A DNA stretch of 41,544 nucleotides from Mesorhizobium sp. M7A.T.Ca.US.000.02.2.1 (GCF_003996995.1 NZ_RZTT01000006.1:1-41544); one strand, 5' to 3'; positions 1 through 7,856 are shown, counted from the stretch's first letter. Notes: a model not told the origin generated them from the sequence alone. Numbers and translations: made by a program.

Positions 1-555
1 GTTCTGGAGGAGCGTCAGGCGCTCATCGTCACCGGGCCGAACGGATCGGGCAAGTCGACCTTGCTGCGTGTCATCGCCGGGCTGCTGCCGGTGGCGCAAG
101 GCAACGTGAGGATCGAGGGTACCATGAAGATTGAAGACGGGGACGAAGCGTTTCCGTCTGTTGCCTCGGCCTGTCACTACCTTGGCCACCAGAACGCAAT
201 GAAGCCGGCGCTCAGCGTGGCGGAGAATTTGCGCTTCTGGCGCGACTTCAACGGCGACGGACAGCTCGGCGTCGAAGAGGCGCTGGAAACGGTCGGGCTC
301 GGCGGCATCGGCCACCTGCCGTTCGGCTATCTATCGACCGGGCAACGGCGCCGGGCGGCGATCGCCAAGCTTCTGGTCAGCCACCGGCCATTGTGGTTGC
401 TGGATGAGCCGACAGCAGGGCTGGACAAGGCGTCGGAGGCGCGGTTCGCGGGGTTGATGGCCAAGCATTGCACGGATGGCGGGATGATTGTCGCGGCGAC
501 GCATCTGCCGCTGGGGATCGAGGGGATGGAGTTGAGGATGGGGGAAACGGGTTGA
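1..555 (+). CDS. ccmA: Heme exporter ATP-binding protein CcmA (5' end outside window)
   Basis: ATPase of the CcmABCD system, which releases heme-loaded CcmE for cytochrome c maturation on the periplasmic side of the inner membrane. The frame is open from base 1, so the gene starts upstream; 184 residues are visible. Walker A GPNGSGKST lies at visible residues 12-20, the ABC signature LSTGQ at about 111-115, and Walker B LWLLDEP at about 131-137. A Q-loop-like stretch (YLGHQNAMK) comes between them, and THLPL near the end supplies the switch histidine. Only about the first 25 residues appear to be missing. It is followed after 25 bases by ccmB, so the two are probably co-transcribed. Assignment to CcmA rather than another small ABC ATPase rests on ccmB, ccmD and ccmG following directly. 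Confidence 0.95.
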   Translation, partial: VLEERQALIVTGPNGSGKSTLLRVIAGLLPVAQGNVRIEGTMKIEDGDEAFPSVASACHYLGHQNAMKPALSVAENLRFWRDFNGDGQLGVEEALETVGLGGIGHLPFGYLSTGQRRRAAIAKLLVSHRPLWLLDEPTAGLDKASEARFAGLMAKHCTDGGMIVAATHLPLGIEGMELRMGETG

Positions 556-580
556 TGATGGCGCGCGAGCATCTCATACC

Positions 581-1246
581 ATGCTAGCGCTCTTCGCCCG
601 CGACATCCGCCTCAACATCCGTGCCGGCGGCGGGGCGCTGACCGGGGTCATCTTCTTCCTCACCGTCATCGCCACCATCCCGTTCGGAGTAGGGCCAGAC
701 CTGAAGCTGCTGGCCCGCATCGGACCGGCCATCCTGTGGATCGGCGCGCTGCTGTCCTGCCTGCTCGGGCTCGACCGGTTGTTCCAGGCCGATCGCGAGG
801 ACGGCTCGCTCGATCTCCTGGTGCTCGGCAATGATCGCCATATGCTGGCCGTGACGGTGCTGGTGAAATGCCTGGCGCATTGGGCGGGGAGCGTGCTGCC
901 GCTGGTCATCGCGGCTCCTTTGCTCGGCCTGTTCATGAACATGGAGCCGCTAGGCATCGGCGCCACGGCGCTGACGCTGCTGGTCGGGACGCCGGCGATC
1001 ACCTTCATCGGCGCCGCCGGTGCTGCGGTGGCAGTGGCGCTGCCGCGTGGCGGGCTGCTGATCTCGGTACTGGTGCTGCCGCTGACCATTCCGGTGCTGA
1101 TCTTCGGTGTTTCGGCGAGCTATGGGGCGACCGCCAATCCCGATCCGTTTCTGCAGCCCTTCCTCATTCTTGCCGCGCTGACCCTGTTTCTTGGCGTGCT
1201 GGGCCCGGTCTCGGCGGCGCTGGCGTTGCGGCATGGAACGGATTGA
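581..1246 (+). CDS. ccmB: Heme exporter membrane protein CcmB
   Basis: Integral membrane partner of CcmA in the cytochrome c maturation ABC complex. At 221 residues it has the usual family length. It shows about six hydrophobic segments, and the N-terminal LFARDIRLNIRAGGG followed by the QADREDGSLDLL loop is typical of CcmB. In E. coli CcmB sits with CcmC and CcmD. Here the next gene should be ccmC, but after the stop there are only 124 bases before ccmD. The reading frame itself looks complete and undamaged at both ends. Confidence 0.95.
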   Translation: MLALFARDIRLNIRAGGGALTGVIFFLTVIATIPFGVGPDLKLLARIGPAILWIGALLSCLLGLDRLFQADREDGSLDLLVLGNDRHMLAVTVLVKCLAHWAGSVLPLVIAAPLLGLFMNMEPLGIGATALTLLVGTPAITFIGAAGAAVAVALPRGGLLISVLVLPLTIPVLIFGVSASYGATANPDPFLQPFLILAALTLFLGVLGPVSAALALRHGTD

Positions 1247-1311
1247 CGCGGCGTATGACTGCGGCGCGGCGACCGATTGCGAAGCCGACGGAGCGAGGCT
1301 AAGGGAAAGGC

Positions 1312-1374
1312 ATGTCTAGACTGGGCGACATGATCGGCTTGGAAGCCCCCACTTCAGCGAGGCCCGTCGCATGA
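1312..1374 (+). other. 20-codon frame where ccmC should be
   Basis: A short frame, MSRLGDMIGLEAPTSARPVA, begins with ATG after a purine-rich AAGGGAAAGG and ends with a TGA that overlaps the ccmD ATG (ATGA). Those are the start and end signals one would expect of ccmC in this operon, but the roughly 250-residue body is absent. It could be the residue of an in-frame deletion, a leader peptide, or chance. I cannot match the peptide to CcmC termini with confidence. Confidence 0.35.
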
Positions 1375-1538
1375 GCGCGCATGCACTCTACGTGACCGCC
1401 GCCTATGGCATTACGGCCGTGGTGCTGGCCGGATTGATCGGCTGGATCCTGCTCGACCAGCGGGCGCGCAAGCGCGAACTCGCCGAACTGGAGGCATCCG
1501 GCGTGCGGCGGCGCTCCGACAAGGCGGCAAAGCCATGA
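1371..1538 (+). CDS. ccmD: Heme exporter small subunit CcmD
   Basis: A 55-residue single-pass membrane protein. It is required for release of holo-CcmE from CcmC in cytochrome c maturation. One hydrophobic segment spans about residues 8-25, followed by a positively charged, Arg/Glu-rich cytoplasmic tail (DQRARKRELAELEASG), which is the CcmD signature. Its stop overlaps the ccmG start (ATGA at 1535-1538), so translation of the two is probably coupled. CcmD acts through CcmC, which is not encoded next to it here. Confidence 0.9.
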   Translation: MSAHALYVTAAYGITAVVLAGLIGWILLDQRARKRELAELEASGVRRRSDKAAKP

Positions 1539-2113
1539 GCACCGAAACGGAAACGCCGCCCCCACGCACTCGTCGCCTGTTCGTGCTGTTGCCGCTGCTG
1601 ATCTTCCTCGGCCTGGCCGGACTGTTCCTGTCGCAGCTGCTGTCGGGGCGCGATGCTTCGGAAGTGCCATCGGCCCTGATCGGCCTGCCGGCGCCGCAAA
1701 CCAGCCTGCCGGCGCTGGAGGGGTCCAACCTGCCGGGGCTCGATTCGAAAACCTTCGCCGGCAAGGTCACATTGGTCAACGTCTTCGCGTCGTGGTGCGC
1801 GCCATGCCGCGAAGAGCACCCGGTGCTTCTGGCGCTGTCGCAGGATAAGCGTTTCACCATGGCGGCGCTGAACTACAAGGACCGGCCGGAAAATGCACGC
1901 CGGTTCCTCGGCGATCTCGGCAATCCGTTCCAGGCGATAGGGGTCGACGAAGCGGGCCGCGCGGCGATCGACTGGGGCGTCTACGGCGTGCCGGAGACCT
2001 TCGTCATCGGCAAGGACGGCAAGATCGCCTACAAGCATGTCGGCCCGCTGACGCCCGAGACGGCGAGGGATCTCTTGCTGCCACAGATCGACAAGGCGCT
2101 GGCGGCACGTTGA
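1535..2113 (+). CDS. ccmG: Thiol:disulfide interchange protein CcmG (DsbE/CycY)
   Basis: Membrane-anchored periplasmic thioredoxin that reduces the haem-binding cysteines of apocytochrome c before haem attachment. An N-terminal anchor lies at about residues 15-36. A thioredoxin fold follows, with the active site WCAPC at 87-91 and a cis-proline motif GVPETF at 151-156. The acidic GVDEAGRAA region typical of CcmG precedes the latter. Length is 192 residues, normal for DsbE. It overlaps ccmD by four bases and is the last gene of the operon; a palindromic repeat and convergent genes follow. Confidence 0.95.
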   Translation: MSTETETPPPRTRRLFVLLPLLIFLGLAGLFLSQLLSGRDASEVPSALIGLPAPQTSLPALEGSNLPGLDSKTFAGKVTLVNVFASWCAPCREEHPVLLALSQDKRFTMAALNYKDRPENARRFLGDLGNPFQAIGVDEAGRAAIDWGVYGVPETFVIGKDGKIAYKHVGPLTPETARDLLLPQIDKALAAR

Positions 2114-2150
2114 TATTCAGGTGATGCCGGCCTGCAAACGGCGGCTTCCT

Positions 2151-2192
2151 GCGCTTCCGGTGCTCACGTACTTAAGTACGCTCCGCTCCGGT
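2151..2192. repeat. Palindromic intergenic repeat centred on GTACTTAAGTAC
   Basis: The 12-base perfect palindrome GTACTTAAGTAC (2168-2179) is flanked by near-mirror arms (CCGGTGCTCAC and GCTCCGCTCCGG). It lies between the convergent ends of ccmG and the DUF1127 gene. The form resembles a repeat often seen between genes in rhizobia, and may act as a transcription stop for either side. Confidence 0.55.
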
Positions 2193-2235
2193 TCTCGGAA
2201 ACCACCGTTTTCGTCTCGGCCTGACCTGAATCTCA

Positions 2236-2254
2236 ACGCACCTTGGCGGTGCGT
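2236..2254. terminator. Stem-loop between ccmG and the DUF1127 gene
   Basis: ACGCACC at 2236-2242 pairs with GGTGCGT at 2248-2254 around a 5-base loop. It sits just beyond the stop of the DUF1127 gene. There is no strong U-tract on either strand, so terminator function is tentative. Confidence 0.35.
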
Positions 2255-2270
2255 CTTATCGGACTCGAGA

Positions 2271-2438
2271 TCAGCCGTAGATCTGCTTGTGGATCTGGTA
2301 GAGCATTTCCGAGCGATCGGCGCGCATGTCGGCCAGATCGCGGCTGGAAAAGCTGTCGATTTCGGCGACAAGGCGGTTGTAGTGCTTGCGCTTGGCAATG
2401 CTGTTGCGAGCGCGGGTCATGAGACTGTCGAGGATCAT
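2271..2438 (-). CDS. DUF1127 small arginine-rich protein
   Basis: A 55-residue basic protein with the DUF1127 pattern: an N-terminal helix rich in Arg/Lys (LMTRARNSIAKRKHYNRL), then SSRDLADMRADRSEM near the C-terminus. Small DUF1127 proteins in Agrobacterium and Rhodobacter have been linked to phosphate and carbon metabolism, RNA turnover and stress. The start at 2438 is chosen because an AAGGAA ribosome site lies directly upstream and family length is 45-60 residues; the frame stays open further upstream but without family similarity. A strong inverted repeat lies about 80-115 bases upstream and may control it. Confidence 0.85.
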   Translation of the reverse strand: MILDSLMTRARNSIAKRKHYNRLVAEIDSFSSRDLADMRADRSEMLYQIHKQIYG

Positions 2439-2514
2439 AGCAAGGTTCCTTTTTTGGCGCCGCGTTTCGGCGGCGGTTTCTTCCTCCCTTGATCGATACG
2501 AAGCATGACATAGT

Positions 2515-2554
2515 AATGGTGCATTGCAAAAAGAAGATGTTGCAATGCACCATT
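2515..2554. promoter_or_regulatory. Perfect 15-bp inverted repeat upstream of the DUF1127 gene
   Basis: AATGGTGCATTGCAA at 2515-2529 is exactly mirrored by TTGCAATGCACCATT at 2540-2554, with a 10-base spacer. It lies in the 262-base gap between the divergent DUF1127 gene (start 2438) and the SMP-30 gene (start 2701). A dimeric regulator site or an RNA hairpin are both possible. No U-tract follows on either strand, which argues against a terminator. Confidence 0.6.
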
Positions 2555-2700
2555 GCGCTGGACGCATAGCCGGTTAATACGGCGCTAACGTCATGCGCAG
2601 AGCCGGCAAGCGATCTTTTGCATGACACTGTGCGTACCCACATTGCCTTCTGTCCCTCCGGCTGGCTTGATCCGGGTGTCATTGATGCCGGGAGGAAAGC

Positions 2701-3621
2701 ATGGCGGCCGCAGACTATTATGAAATTCTCGATCCGCGCTTCGCGCGCCTGTTCAACGGCAACGCGCAGGTCGAGAAGCTGTTCACCGGATGCCAGTGGG
2801 CGGAGGGGCCGGCCTGGTTCGCCGCCGGCCGCTATGTCATCTGGTCCGACATCCCCAACAACCGCATGCTGCGCTATGACGAGACCGACGGCAATGTCAG
2901 CGTCTTCCGCCAGCCGTCCGGCAATTCGAACGGCAACAGCGTCGACCGGCAGGGCCGGCTGATCACCTGCGAGCATTCGGGCCGCCGTGTCAGCCGCACC
3001 GAGTTCGACGGCTCGGTCACCACGATCGCGTCCAAATGGAAGGGCAAGCGGCTGAATTCGCCCAACGACGCGGTGGTGAAATCCGACGGCTCGATCTGGT
3101 TCACCGATCCGAGCTACGGCATCGATACGGATTATGAGGGCGACAGGGCCGAGAGCGAAATCGGCGCCTGCCATGTCTACCGGGTCGATCCCGGCACCGG
3201 CGAGGTCGAAGCCGTCATCACCGACATGGTCCGGCCCAACGGCCTGGCTTTCTCGCTCGACGAGAGCAAGCTTTATGTCGTCGATACCGGCCGCACGCAT
3301 GGCGCACAGAATCCGGCACATATGCGGGTGTTCAATGTCGGCAAGGGCGGCAAGAAGGTTTCGGGCGAGAAAATCTTTGCCGACTGCACGGCCGGCCTGT
3401 TCGACGGCTTCAGGCTCGACGAGGACGGCCGCATCTGGACGAGTGCCGCCGACGGCATCCATTGCTACGATCCGGACGGCACGCTGATCGGCAAGGTCAA
3501 GGTGCCGGAAGTCACCGCCAACTGCGTGTTCGGCGGCAACAAGCTGAATTGCCTCTATATCGCCGGCACCACGTCGCTCTACATGGTGCGGCTGATGGTC
3601 AACGGCGCCAAGACATACTGA
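2701..3621 (+). CDS. SMP-30/gluconolactonase/LRE family protein
   Basis: Six-bladed beta-propeller lactonase-type enzyme, probably hydrolysing a sugar lactone. The likely metal ligands are visible: Glu35 in CQWAEGPAW, Asn180 in VRPNGLAFS and Asp235 in LFDGFRLD, with the substrate-side motif LNSPNDAVV at about 118-126. Length is 306 residues, normal for the family. A GGGAGG ribosome site precedes the ATG. There is no signal peptide, so it is cytoplasmic. The exact substrate cannot be told from sequence. A tautomerase gene follows 91 bases downstream on the same strand, which hints at a small catabolic unit. Confidence 0.9.
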   Translation: MAAADYYEILDPRFARLFNGNAQVEKLFTGCQWAEGPAWFAAGRYVIWSDIPNNRMLRYDETDGNVSVFRQPSGNSNGNSVDRQGRLITCEHSGRRVSRTEFDGSVTTIASKWKGKRLNSPNDAVVKSDGSIWFTDPSYGIDTDYEGDRAESEIGACHVYRVDPGTGEVEAVITDMVRPNGLAFSLDESKLYVVDTGRTHGAQNPAHMRVFNVGKGGKKVSGEKIFADCTAGLFDGFRLDEDGRIWTSAADGIHCYDPDGTLIGKVKVPEVTANCVFGGNKLNCLYIAGTTSLYMVRLMVNGAKTY

Positions 3622-3654
3622 GACTGGAGCACTGGCTGAGACTGGAGCACTGGC
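3619..3654 (+). repeat. 18-bp tandem duplication starting at the SMP-30 gene stop codon
   Basis: TGAGACTGGAGCACTGGC occurs twice back to back (3619-3636 and 3637-3654). The first TGA is the stop codon of the upstream gene. It is a simple local duplication, probably replication slippage. Confidence 0.9.
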
Positions 3655-3712
3655 GGCCGTTCGACGGTTTCATCGAAGCGGGTCGCGAGCACGAACATCC
3701 CGGGAGGACAAA

Positions 3713-3919
3713 ATGCCATTCGTCAACATCCGCATCGTCAAGGAAGTGATATCAGCCGATCCGGCAGGCAAGAAGGCGGACATCGCTAAAAAGGTGACGG
3801 CGGCCATCATGGACGCCACCGGGCTGAGCAACGACGATGTCTGGGTGGTTTTTGAAGAGGTCAACGCGCGCGATTGGTACGTTGGGAAGACTGATGTGGA
3901 GACGCTGCGAAAGGGCTAG
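3713..3919 (+). CDS. 4-oxalocrotonate tautomerase family protein
   Basis: A 68-residue protein beginning MPFVNIRI, so that removal of Met exposes Pro1, the catalytic base of this family. The remaining sequence (KKADIAKKVTAAIMDATGLSNDDVWVVFEEV) fits the beta-alpha-beta tautomerase fold, and the length matches the usual 60-75 residues. GGGAGG precedes the ATG. These enzymes act as small oligomers on enol/keto acids; the substrate here is unknown. It is probably transcribed with the upstream SMP-30 gene. Confidence 0.9.
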   Translation: MPFVNIRIVKEVISADPAGKKADIAKKVTAAIMDATGLSNDDVWVVFEEVNARDWYVGKTDVETLRKG

Positions 3920-3944
3920 CTCGAAGGTCTGGGGTGGCCGCCGC

Positions 3945-4475
3945 TCAACGCGAGCGGATAAACTCCGCGAAGGCATTCAGCGCATCATGCATCGCCTGCC
4001 GGTTCCCCGGCTCGTCGAGGATGCCCGCCACCTCCGGTGGCTTCTTGCCGAGCAGGGCAATCTCCAGCACGGCGTCGCAAAGTGCGAACGACATGGTGCG
4101 CATGATCTCGGCCAGTGCGGCGCGGGCGAACAGCGAGCGCGGCGAGGCGTGTGCCAGCATGGCGGGCTTGGCGACAGCGGCATCGCGCGAGACCAGCCAG
4201 TCGAGCGCGTTCTTCAGCCCGCCCGGCACGCCATGGGCATATTCCGGACAGGAAACGATCAGGCCGTCGGCTCGGCTGACGGCATCGATCAGCTTGGAGG
4301 CTTCGAGCGGTGTCCGCTCGCCTTCATCGTCGGGATTGAAGATCGGTAGACGGCCGAGCCCGTCACGGATGGTGACGCGGCAGCCGGACGGCGCTTCGCG
4401 CGCCAGTGCGGCGATCAGCGCCGAATTTGTGGAGGCCGCGCGCAGGCTGCCGGAAATGGCAAGGATGTTCAGCAA
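3945..4475 (-). CDS. NADPH-dependent FMN reductase (flavodoxin-like)
   Basis: Flavodoxin-fold reductase of the YieF/ChrR type that uses NAD(P)H and FMN to reduce quinones or other acceptors. The phosphate-binding GSLRAASTN motif is at residues 9-17 and the flavin-binding PEYAHGVPGGLKNALDW at 77-93. Length is 176 residues, usual for the family. It is convergent with the tautomerase gene and lies 39 bases downstream of the PPOX-family gene on the same strand, so the two flavoproteins may be expressed together. Substrate not determinable. Confidence 0.9.
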   Translation of the reverse strand: MLNILAISGSLRAASTNSALIAALAREAPSGCRVTIRDGLGRLPIFNPDDEGERTPLEASKLIDAVSRADGLIVSCPEYAHGVPGGLKNALDWLVSRDAAVAKPAMLAHASPRSLFARAALAEIMRTMSFALCDAVLEIALLGKKPPEVAGILDEPGNRQAMHDALNAFAEFIRSR

Positions 4476-4514
4476 GGTATGGAATCGGTCCAGACGCGAA
4501 TCGCGTTCGGAAAC

Positions 4515-5135
4515 CTACCACATCGTCTTCCTGTATTCCTCGTCGAGCCAGCGATCGGTCGCCTCGGCGGAATCGGCAACCGCCAGCTGATCGCGCATGA
4601 TCTGGCCGAGCGTCGGCAGCGTCGCGCGGTCGTACCAGGTTTCCGGCTTCCACAAATCCGAGCGCATGAAGGCTTTTGCGCAGTGCATATAGGCGGCCTT
4701 GACGCTGACCACGACGACGCTTTGCGGCTCCCTGCCGTCGACGGCGAGCCGTTCGCGCAAATTTGCGTCGACGGTGATGCGGGCATCGCCGTTGACGCGC
4801 AGCGTCTCGTTCATGCCGGGAATGAGGAAGAGCAGCCCGACCGAGGGATTGAGGAGGATGTTCTCCAGCGTGTCGAGCCGGTTGTTGCCGGGCCGGTCGG
4901 GAATGGCGATGGTGGTGTCGTCGAGAACGGTGGCAAAGCCCGGCTTATCGCCCTTTGGCGTCACGTCGGCGTTGCCGGCACCGTCGGACGAGCCTATCAG
5001 CACGAACGGGCTCTTGCCGATGAAGGAGCGGCAATGGCCGTCAAGTTTTTTCAGCTCCTTGCGGATAGAACCGTCGGTCGGCCGTGGCGTCTTGTAGATC
5101 GTCCTCAACTGGTCGTGCGTGGTGATGAATTCCAT
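4515..5135 (-). CDS. Pyridoxamine 5'-phosphate oxidase family (FMN-binding) protein
   Basis: Split-barrel flavoprotein of 206 residues. Recognisable motifs are SPFVLIGSSDGAGNADVTPKGD, where the core beta strands begin, IPDRPGNNRLDTLENILLNP in the middle, and VNGDARITVD; these match a PPOX subfamily of unknown substrate. The start MEFITTHDQL at 5135 is preferred because GGGGAGAGGG lies directly before it; the frame continues upstream without similarity and across a repeat. This is not the biosynthetic PdxH, which has other substrate-binding motifs. Confidence 0.85.
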   Translation of the reverse strand: MEFITTHDQLRTIYKTPRPTDGSIRKELKKLDGHCRSFIGKSPFVLIGSSDGAGNADVTPKGDKPGFATVLDDTTIAIPDRPGNNRLDTLENILLNPSVGLLFLIPGMNETLRVNGDARITVDANLRERLAVDGREPQSVVVVSVKAAYMHCAKAFMRSDLWKPETWYDRATLPTLGQIMRDQLAVADSAEATDRWLDEEYRKTMW

Positions 5136-5188
5136 GTCCCTCTCCCCAGAACGGTTCATTGTCTCACGAACGCAGAACCGCTGTTTCC

Positions 5189-5225
5189 CTTTGTTTTGAC
5201 GCAGCTCCGGACACTTTTCCTGGAG
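5189..5225. repeat. Degenerate rhizobial intergenic repeat
   Basis: Read on the minus strand this gives CCAGGAAAAGTGTCCGG, then TGCGTCAAAACAAAG. The same words occur at 40282-40369 and, in part, at 12146-12182. It lies between the ispZ stop and the PPOX-family gene. Confidence 0.6.
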
Positions 5226-5230
5226 TTGCT

Positions 5231-5905
5231 CTATTTCCCGGCCTTCTCCTCTTTGCCGGCCTTGTCCTCGAGTGAATGACGCAGGATCAGCGGCATCTGG
5301 CTGAAGGTGAACAGAAGCGTGATCGGCATGATGCCCCAGACCTTGAAAGTAACCCAGGCGTCGGTGGAAAAATTGCGCCACACCACCTCATTGACGATGG
5401 CCAGGAACAGGAAGAACAGGCCCCAGCGGAAGGTCAGTTTCCGCCAGCCATCTGCGTCGAGGCTGAAGGCTGAATCGAAGACATAGCCAAGCAGCGACTT
5501 GCCGAAGTAGAGGCCGCCGAGCAGCACGCCGCCGAACAGCGTGTTGACGATGGTCGGCTTCATCTTGATGAAGATGTCGTCCTGCAGATAGAGCGTCAGC
5601 GCGCCGAAGATGAAGACGACGACGCCCGACACCATCGGCATGATTGGCAAGGTGCGGGTGAGCAGCCACGAGGCAATCAGCGCGATTGCCGTGGCGGCCA
5701 TGAACAGCCCGGTGGCGACGAAGATCGGCCCGCCGAACTCGGCCAGAACAGGGAATTTCTGCACCAGCCATCCGCTGCGCGCATTGGCGAAGAAGAACAC
5801 CATCAACGGCCCAAGCTCCAGCACCAGCTTGAGCAGCGGATTGACGCCTTCCTTCTTCTGCTTCTGCGGGTCCGACGGATCGCGTTCGAGAATGGGTGGG
5901 TTCAT
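5231..5905 (-). CDS. ispZ: Septation protein A homologue, inner membrane (IspZ/YciB)
   Basis: A multi-pass inner-membrane protein of 224 residues with about five or six hydrophobic segments. The family signatures [15 protein letters not shown] near residue 30, [23 protein letters not shown] in the middle and [19 protein letters not shown] followed by [11 protein letters not shown] are all present. YciB is linked to cell-envelope synthesis and septation in enterics. It is the last gene of the minus-strand run dapF-mtaB-ftsY-ispZ and is separated from ftsY by a small palindromic repeat. The C-terminal [10 protein letters not shown] is a short charged tail. Confidence 0.93.
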   Translation of the reverse strand: MNPPILERDPSDPQKQKKEGVNPLLKLVLELGPLMVFFFANARSGWLVQKFPVLAEFGGPIFVATGLFMAATAIALIASWLLTRTLPIMPMVSGVVVFIFGALTLYLQDDIFIKMKPTIVNTLFGGVLLGGLYFGKSLLGYVFDSAFSLDADGWRKLTFRWGLFFLFLAIVNEVVWRNFSTDAWVTFKVWGIMPITLLFTFSQMPLILRHSLEDKAGKEEKAGK

Positions 5906-5918
5906 GGAATCTCTTTCT

Positions 5919-5965
5919 TGCGCATGATCTGATCCAATAAGTCTGCGACTTTTTGGGACATGCTT
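5919..5965. repeat. Palindromic intergenic repeat between ftsY and ispZ
   Basis: GCATGATCTGATCC at the left is imperfectly mirrored by TTTTTGGGACATGC at the right, around AAGTCTGCGAC. This is a degenerate copy of a GCATGATC-type rhizobial repeat, related in style to the copy at 23642-23685. It fills most of the ftsY-ispZ gap. Confidence 0.6.
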
Positions 5966-5966
5966 G

Positions 5967-7856
5967 TTAAGCTACTCCAGCGATCGCCCTGGCGAATTCG
6001 CTTGCCGAGAAAGGTTCGAGGTCGTCGACCTGTTCGCCGACGCCAATGAAATAGACCGGCAATTTGTGCTTTGCCGCGATCGCCACCAGAATACCGCCGC
6101 GTGCCGTGCCGTCCAGCTTGGTCATCACCAGGCCGTTGACGCCGGCGATATTGCGGAAGATCTCGACCTGGTTGAGCGCGTTCTGGCCGGTGGTGGCGTC
6201 GACCGTCTGCAGCACGGTGTGCGGTGCTTCCGGATCGAGCTTGCCCAGCACGCGAACGATCTTTTCGAGCTCGGCCATCAGTTCGGTCTTGTTCTGCAGG
6301 CGGCCGGCGGTGTCGATGATCAGCACGTCGGAACCGGCCTCCTTGGCCTTCTCGAAGGCGTCATAGGCGAGCCCCGCGGCATCGGCGCCGATCTTGGAGG
6401 CGATGACCGGCGATTTCGTCCGCTCGCCCCAGATCTTCAGCTGCTCGATCGCAGCGGCGCGGAACGTGTCGCCGGCGGCGAGCATCACCGACAGGCCGCC
6501 ATCGGTGAGCTTGGCGGCGAGCTTGCCGATCGTGGTGGTCTTGCCGGTGCCATTGACGCCGACCACCAGGATGACATGCGGTTTGTGGGAGAGGTCGAGC
6601 TCCAGCGGCATGGCGACGTGGGTCAACACCTTTTCCACCTCGGCCGCCATGATGGCGCGGACCTCGGTGTCGGAGACGTCCTTGCCGTAGCGGCTGGCGG
6701 CCAGCGCGTCGGTAACGCGCAAGGCCGTCTCCATGCCGAGATCGGCACGGATCAGCACATCCTCAAGGTCCTGCAAAGTCTCTTCGTCCAGCTTGCGCTT
6801 GGTGAAGACGCCGGCAATGTTGCCGGTGAGCTCCTTGGAGGAGCGGGCAAGCCCGTCCTTCATGCGCTGGAACCAGGAGCGCCTCGGTGCCGGTTCGGGC
6901 GCCTTCCGCGGCTCGGCCTTCTGCTGGACCTTTTTGGTGACGGTCACCTTGCCGGGCGCGGCTTTCGGCTCCGGCGCGGGTTGTGGAAGAGACTGCGGCT
7001 CGGGCGCGATTTCCGCAATGACCGGCTGCGATTCGATCGGCGCAGGCTCGCGAATGGGAGGTGCGATTTCGGCGGCGGGCGCTTCGGCCACGAGAGCAGC
7101 CGGCATGGCTTCCACGGGTGGCGCCGAATCTTTCGCAAGTTCGTGCTGCCCCTCACCCCGTGAAGGACGGGGAGAGGGGGGCGTCAGCGTTGAGGCTTCG
7201 TCTTCGATGTTTGCGAGAGGAGACGCAGCTTCACCGCTAGCCCCCTTCTCCCCGTCTCTATACGGGGAGAAGGTGCCGGCAGGCGGATGAGGGGCGGTGC
7301 CGGCCTCTGAAGACGGCTGAAGAGGGGACGGCGCCGGTGTCGGCACCTCGATCGGCGCTGGTGTTTCTGCCGGAACCTCGACAGGCGTCGGCACTTCGAC
7401 CGGGGCCGGCTCCGGCTGCTTTTCCGGCCGCGACGGGACGATCTCCGGCTCGGCCGGCGCCGGAGCAGGGACTTCTTGCGGCTGCGGTTCGGGAGCAGGC
7501 TCCGGAACGGCGGGAGGTGTTGGTATCTCCTCGGGCGCCGGCGGCTCGGCTGGCGTCTCGGGCGCCGGTTCTTCTTCCGGCTCGGGCTCCGGCAGAGGCT
7601 CCGGCTCGGGCGCCGGTTCCTCGACAGGCGCCGGTTCCGGCGCAGGAATTACCTCCGGCTCGACCGTCGGCGTCGTTTCTGCCTCCGGCCGCGGCTCTTC
7701 GCGCTTCAAGAACTCCGGAACGACCTGTTCGGCCGCCGGCTTCAGCGCATCGAGTGCTTCCCATTTGATCGGCGGCAGCGGGGCGGTCTCGTCGATCCGC
7801 TCCTCGACAACCTCTTTCTTGCCGAACGAAAATATCTTCTTGAAAAAACCAGCCAT
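5967..7856 (-). CDS. ftsY: Signal recognition particle receptor FtsY
   Basis: SRP receptor GTPase that docks ribosome-nascent chain complexes at the membrane. The conserved NG domain occupies about residues 327-629. It has G1 GVNGTGKT at 433-440, a DTFRAAA motif, DTAGRLQNK (G3) and [10 protein letters not shown] (G4). The N-terminal 320 residues are an acidic Pro/Glu-rich region (many EPAPE units), longer than in E. coli FtsY (497 residues in all). Within it, residues about 189-237 come from a two-hairpin repeat element read in frame (see 7149-7273). The first residues, [16 protein letters not shown], form a basic amphipathic membrane anchor. It lies 11 bases downstream of mtaB, so it is co-transcribed. 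Confidence 0.97.
   Translation of the reverse strand: MAGFFKKIFSFGKKEVVEERIDETAPLPPIKWEALDALKPAAEQVVPEFLKREEPRPEAETTPTVEPEVIPAPEPAPVEEPAPEPEPLPEPEPEEEPAPETPAEPPAPEEIPTPPAVPEPAPEPQPQEVPAPAPAEPEIVPSRPEKQPEPAPVEVPTPVEVPAETPAPIEVPTPAPSPLQPSSEAGTAPHPPAGTFSPYRDGEKGASGEAASPLANIEDEASTLTPPSPRPSRGEGQHELAKDSAPPVEAMPAALVAEAPAAEIAPPIREPAPIESQPVIAEIAPEPQSLPQPAPEPKAAPGKVTVTKKVQQKAEPRKAPEPAPRRSWFQRMKDGLARSSKELTGNIAGVFTKRKLDEETLQDLEDVLIRADLGMETALRVTDALAASRYGKDVSDTEVRAIMAAEVEKVLTHVAMPLELDLSHKPHVILVVGVNGTGKTTTIGKLAAKLTDGGLSVMLAAGDTFRAAAIEQLKIWGERTKSPVIASKIGADAAGLAYDAFEKAKEAGSDVLIIDTAGRLQNKTELMAELEKIVRVLGKLDPEAPHTVLQTVDATTGQNALNQVEIFRNIAGVNGLVMTKLDGTARGGILVAIAAKHKLPVYFIGVGEQVDDLEPFSASEFARAIAGVA
7149..7273. repeat. 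Two-hairpin repeat element embedded in ftsY
   Basis: Hairpin one: CCCCTCACCCCGT (7149-7161) pairs with ACGGGGAGAGGGG (7167-7179), one mismatch, 5-base loop. Hairpin two: CCTTCTCCCCGT (7244-7255) pairs perfectly with ACGGGGAGAAGG (7262-7273), 6-base loop. This is the look of a Mesorhizobium intergenic repeat, here inside a coding region; flanking similarity may run to about 7295. The related hairpin at 35608-35636 is intergenic. Confidence 0.85.

Noticed and set aside
2233-3462. Open frame of 409 codons on the minus strand
   Set aside because: Antisense to the SMP-30 gene and running across the DUF1127 gene in another frame; no family motif.
5964-7163. Open frame of 399 codons on the plus strand
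   Set aside because: Antisense to the conserved NG domain of ftsY.
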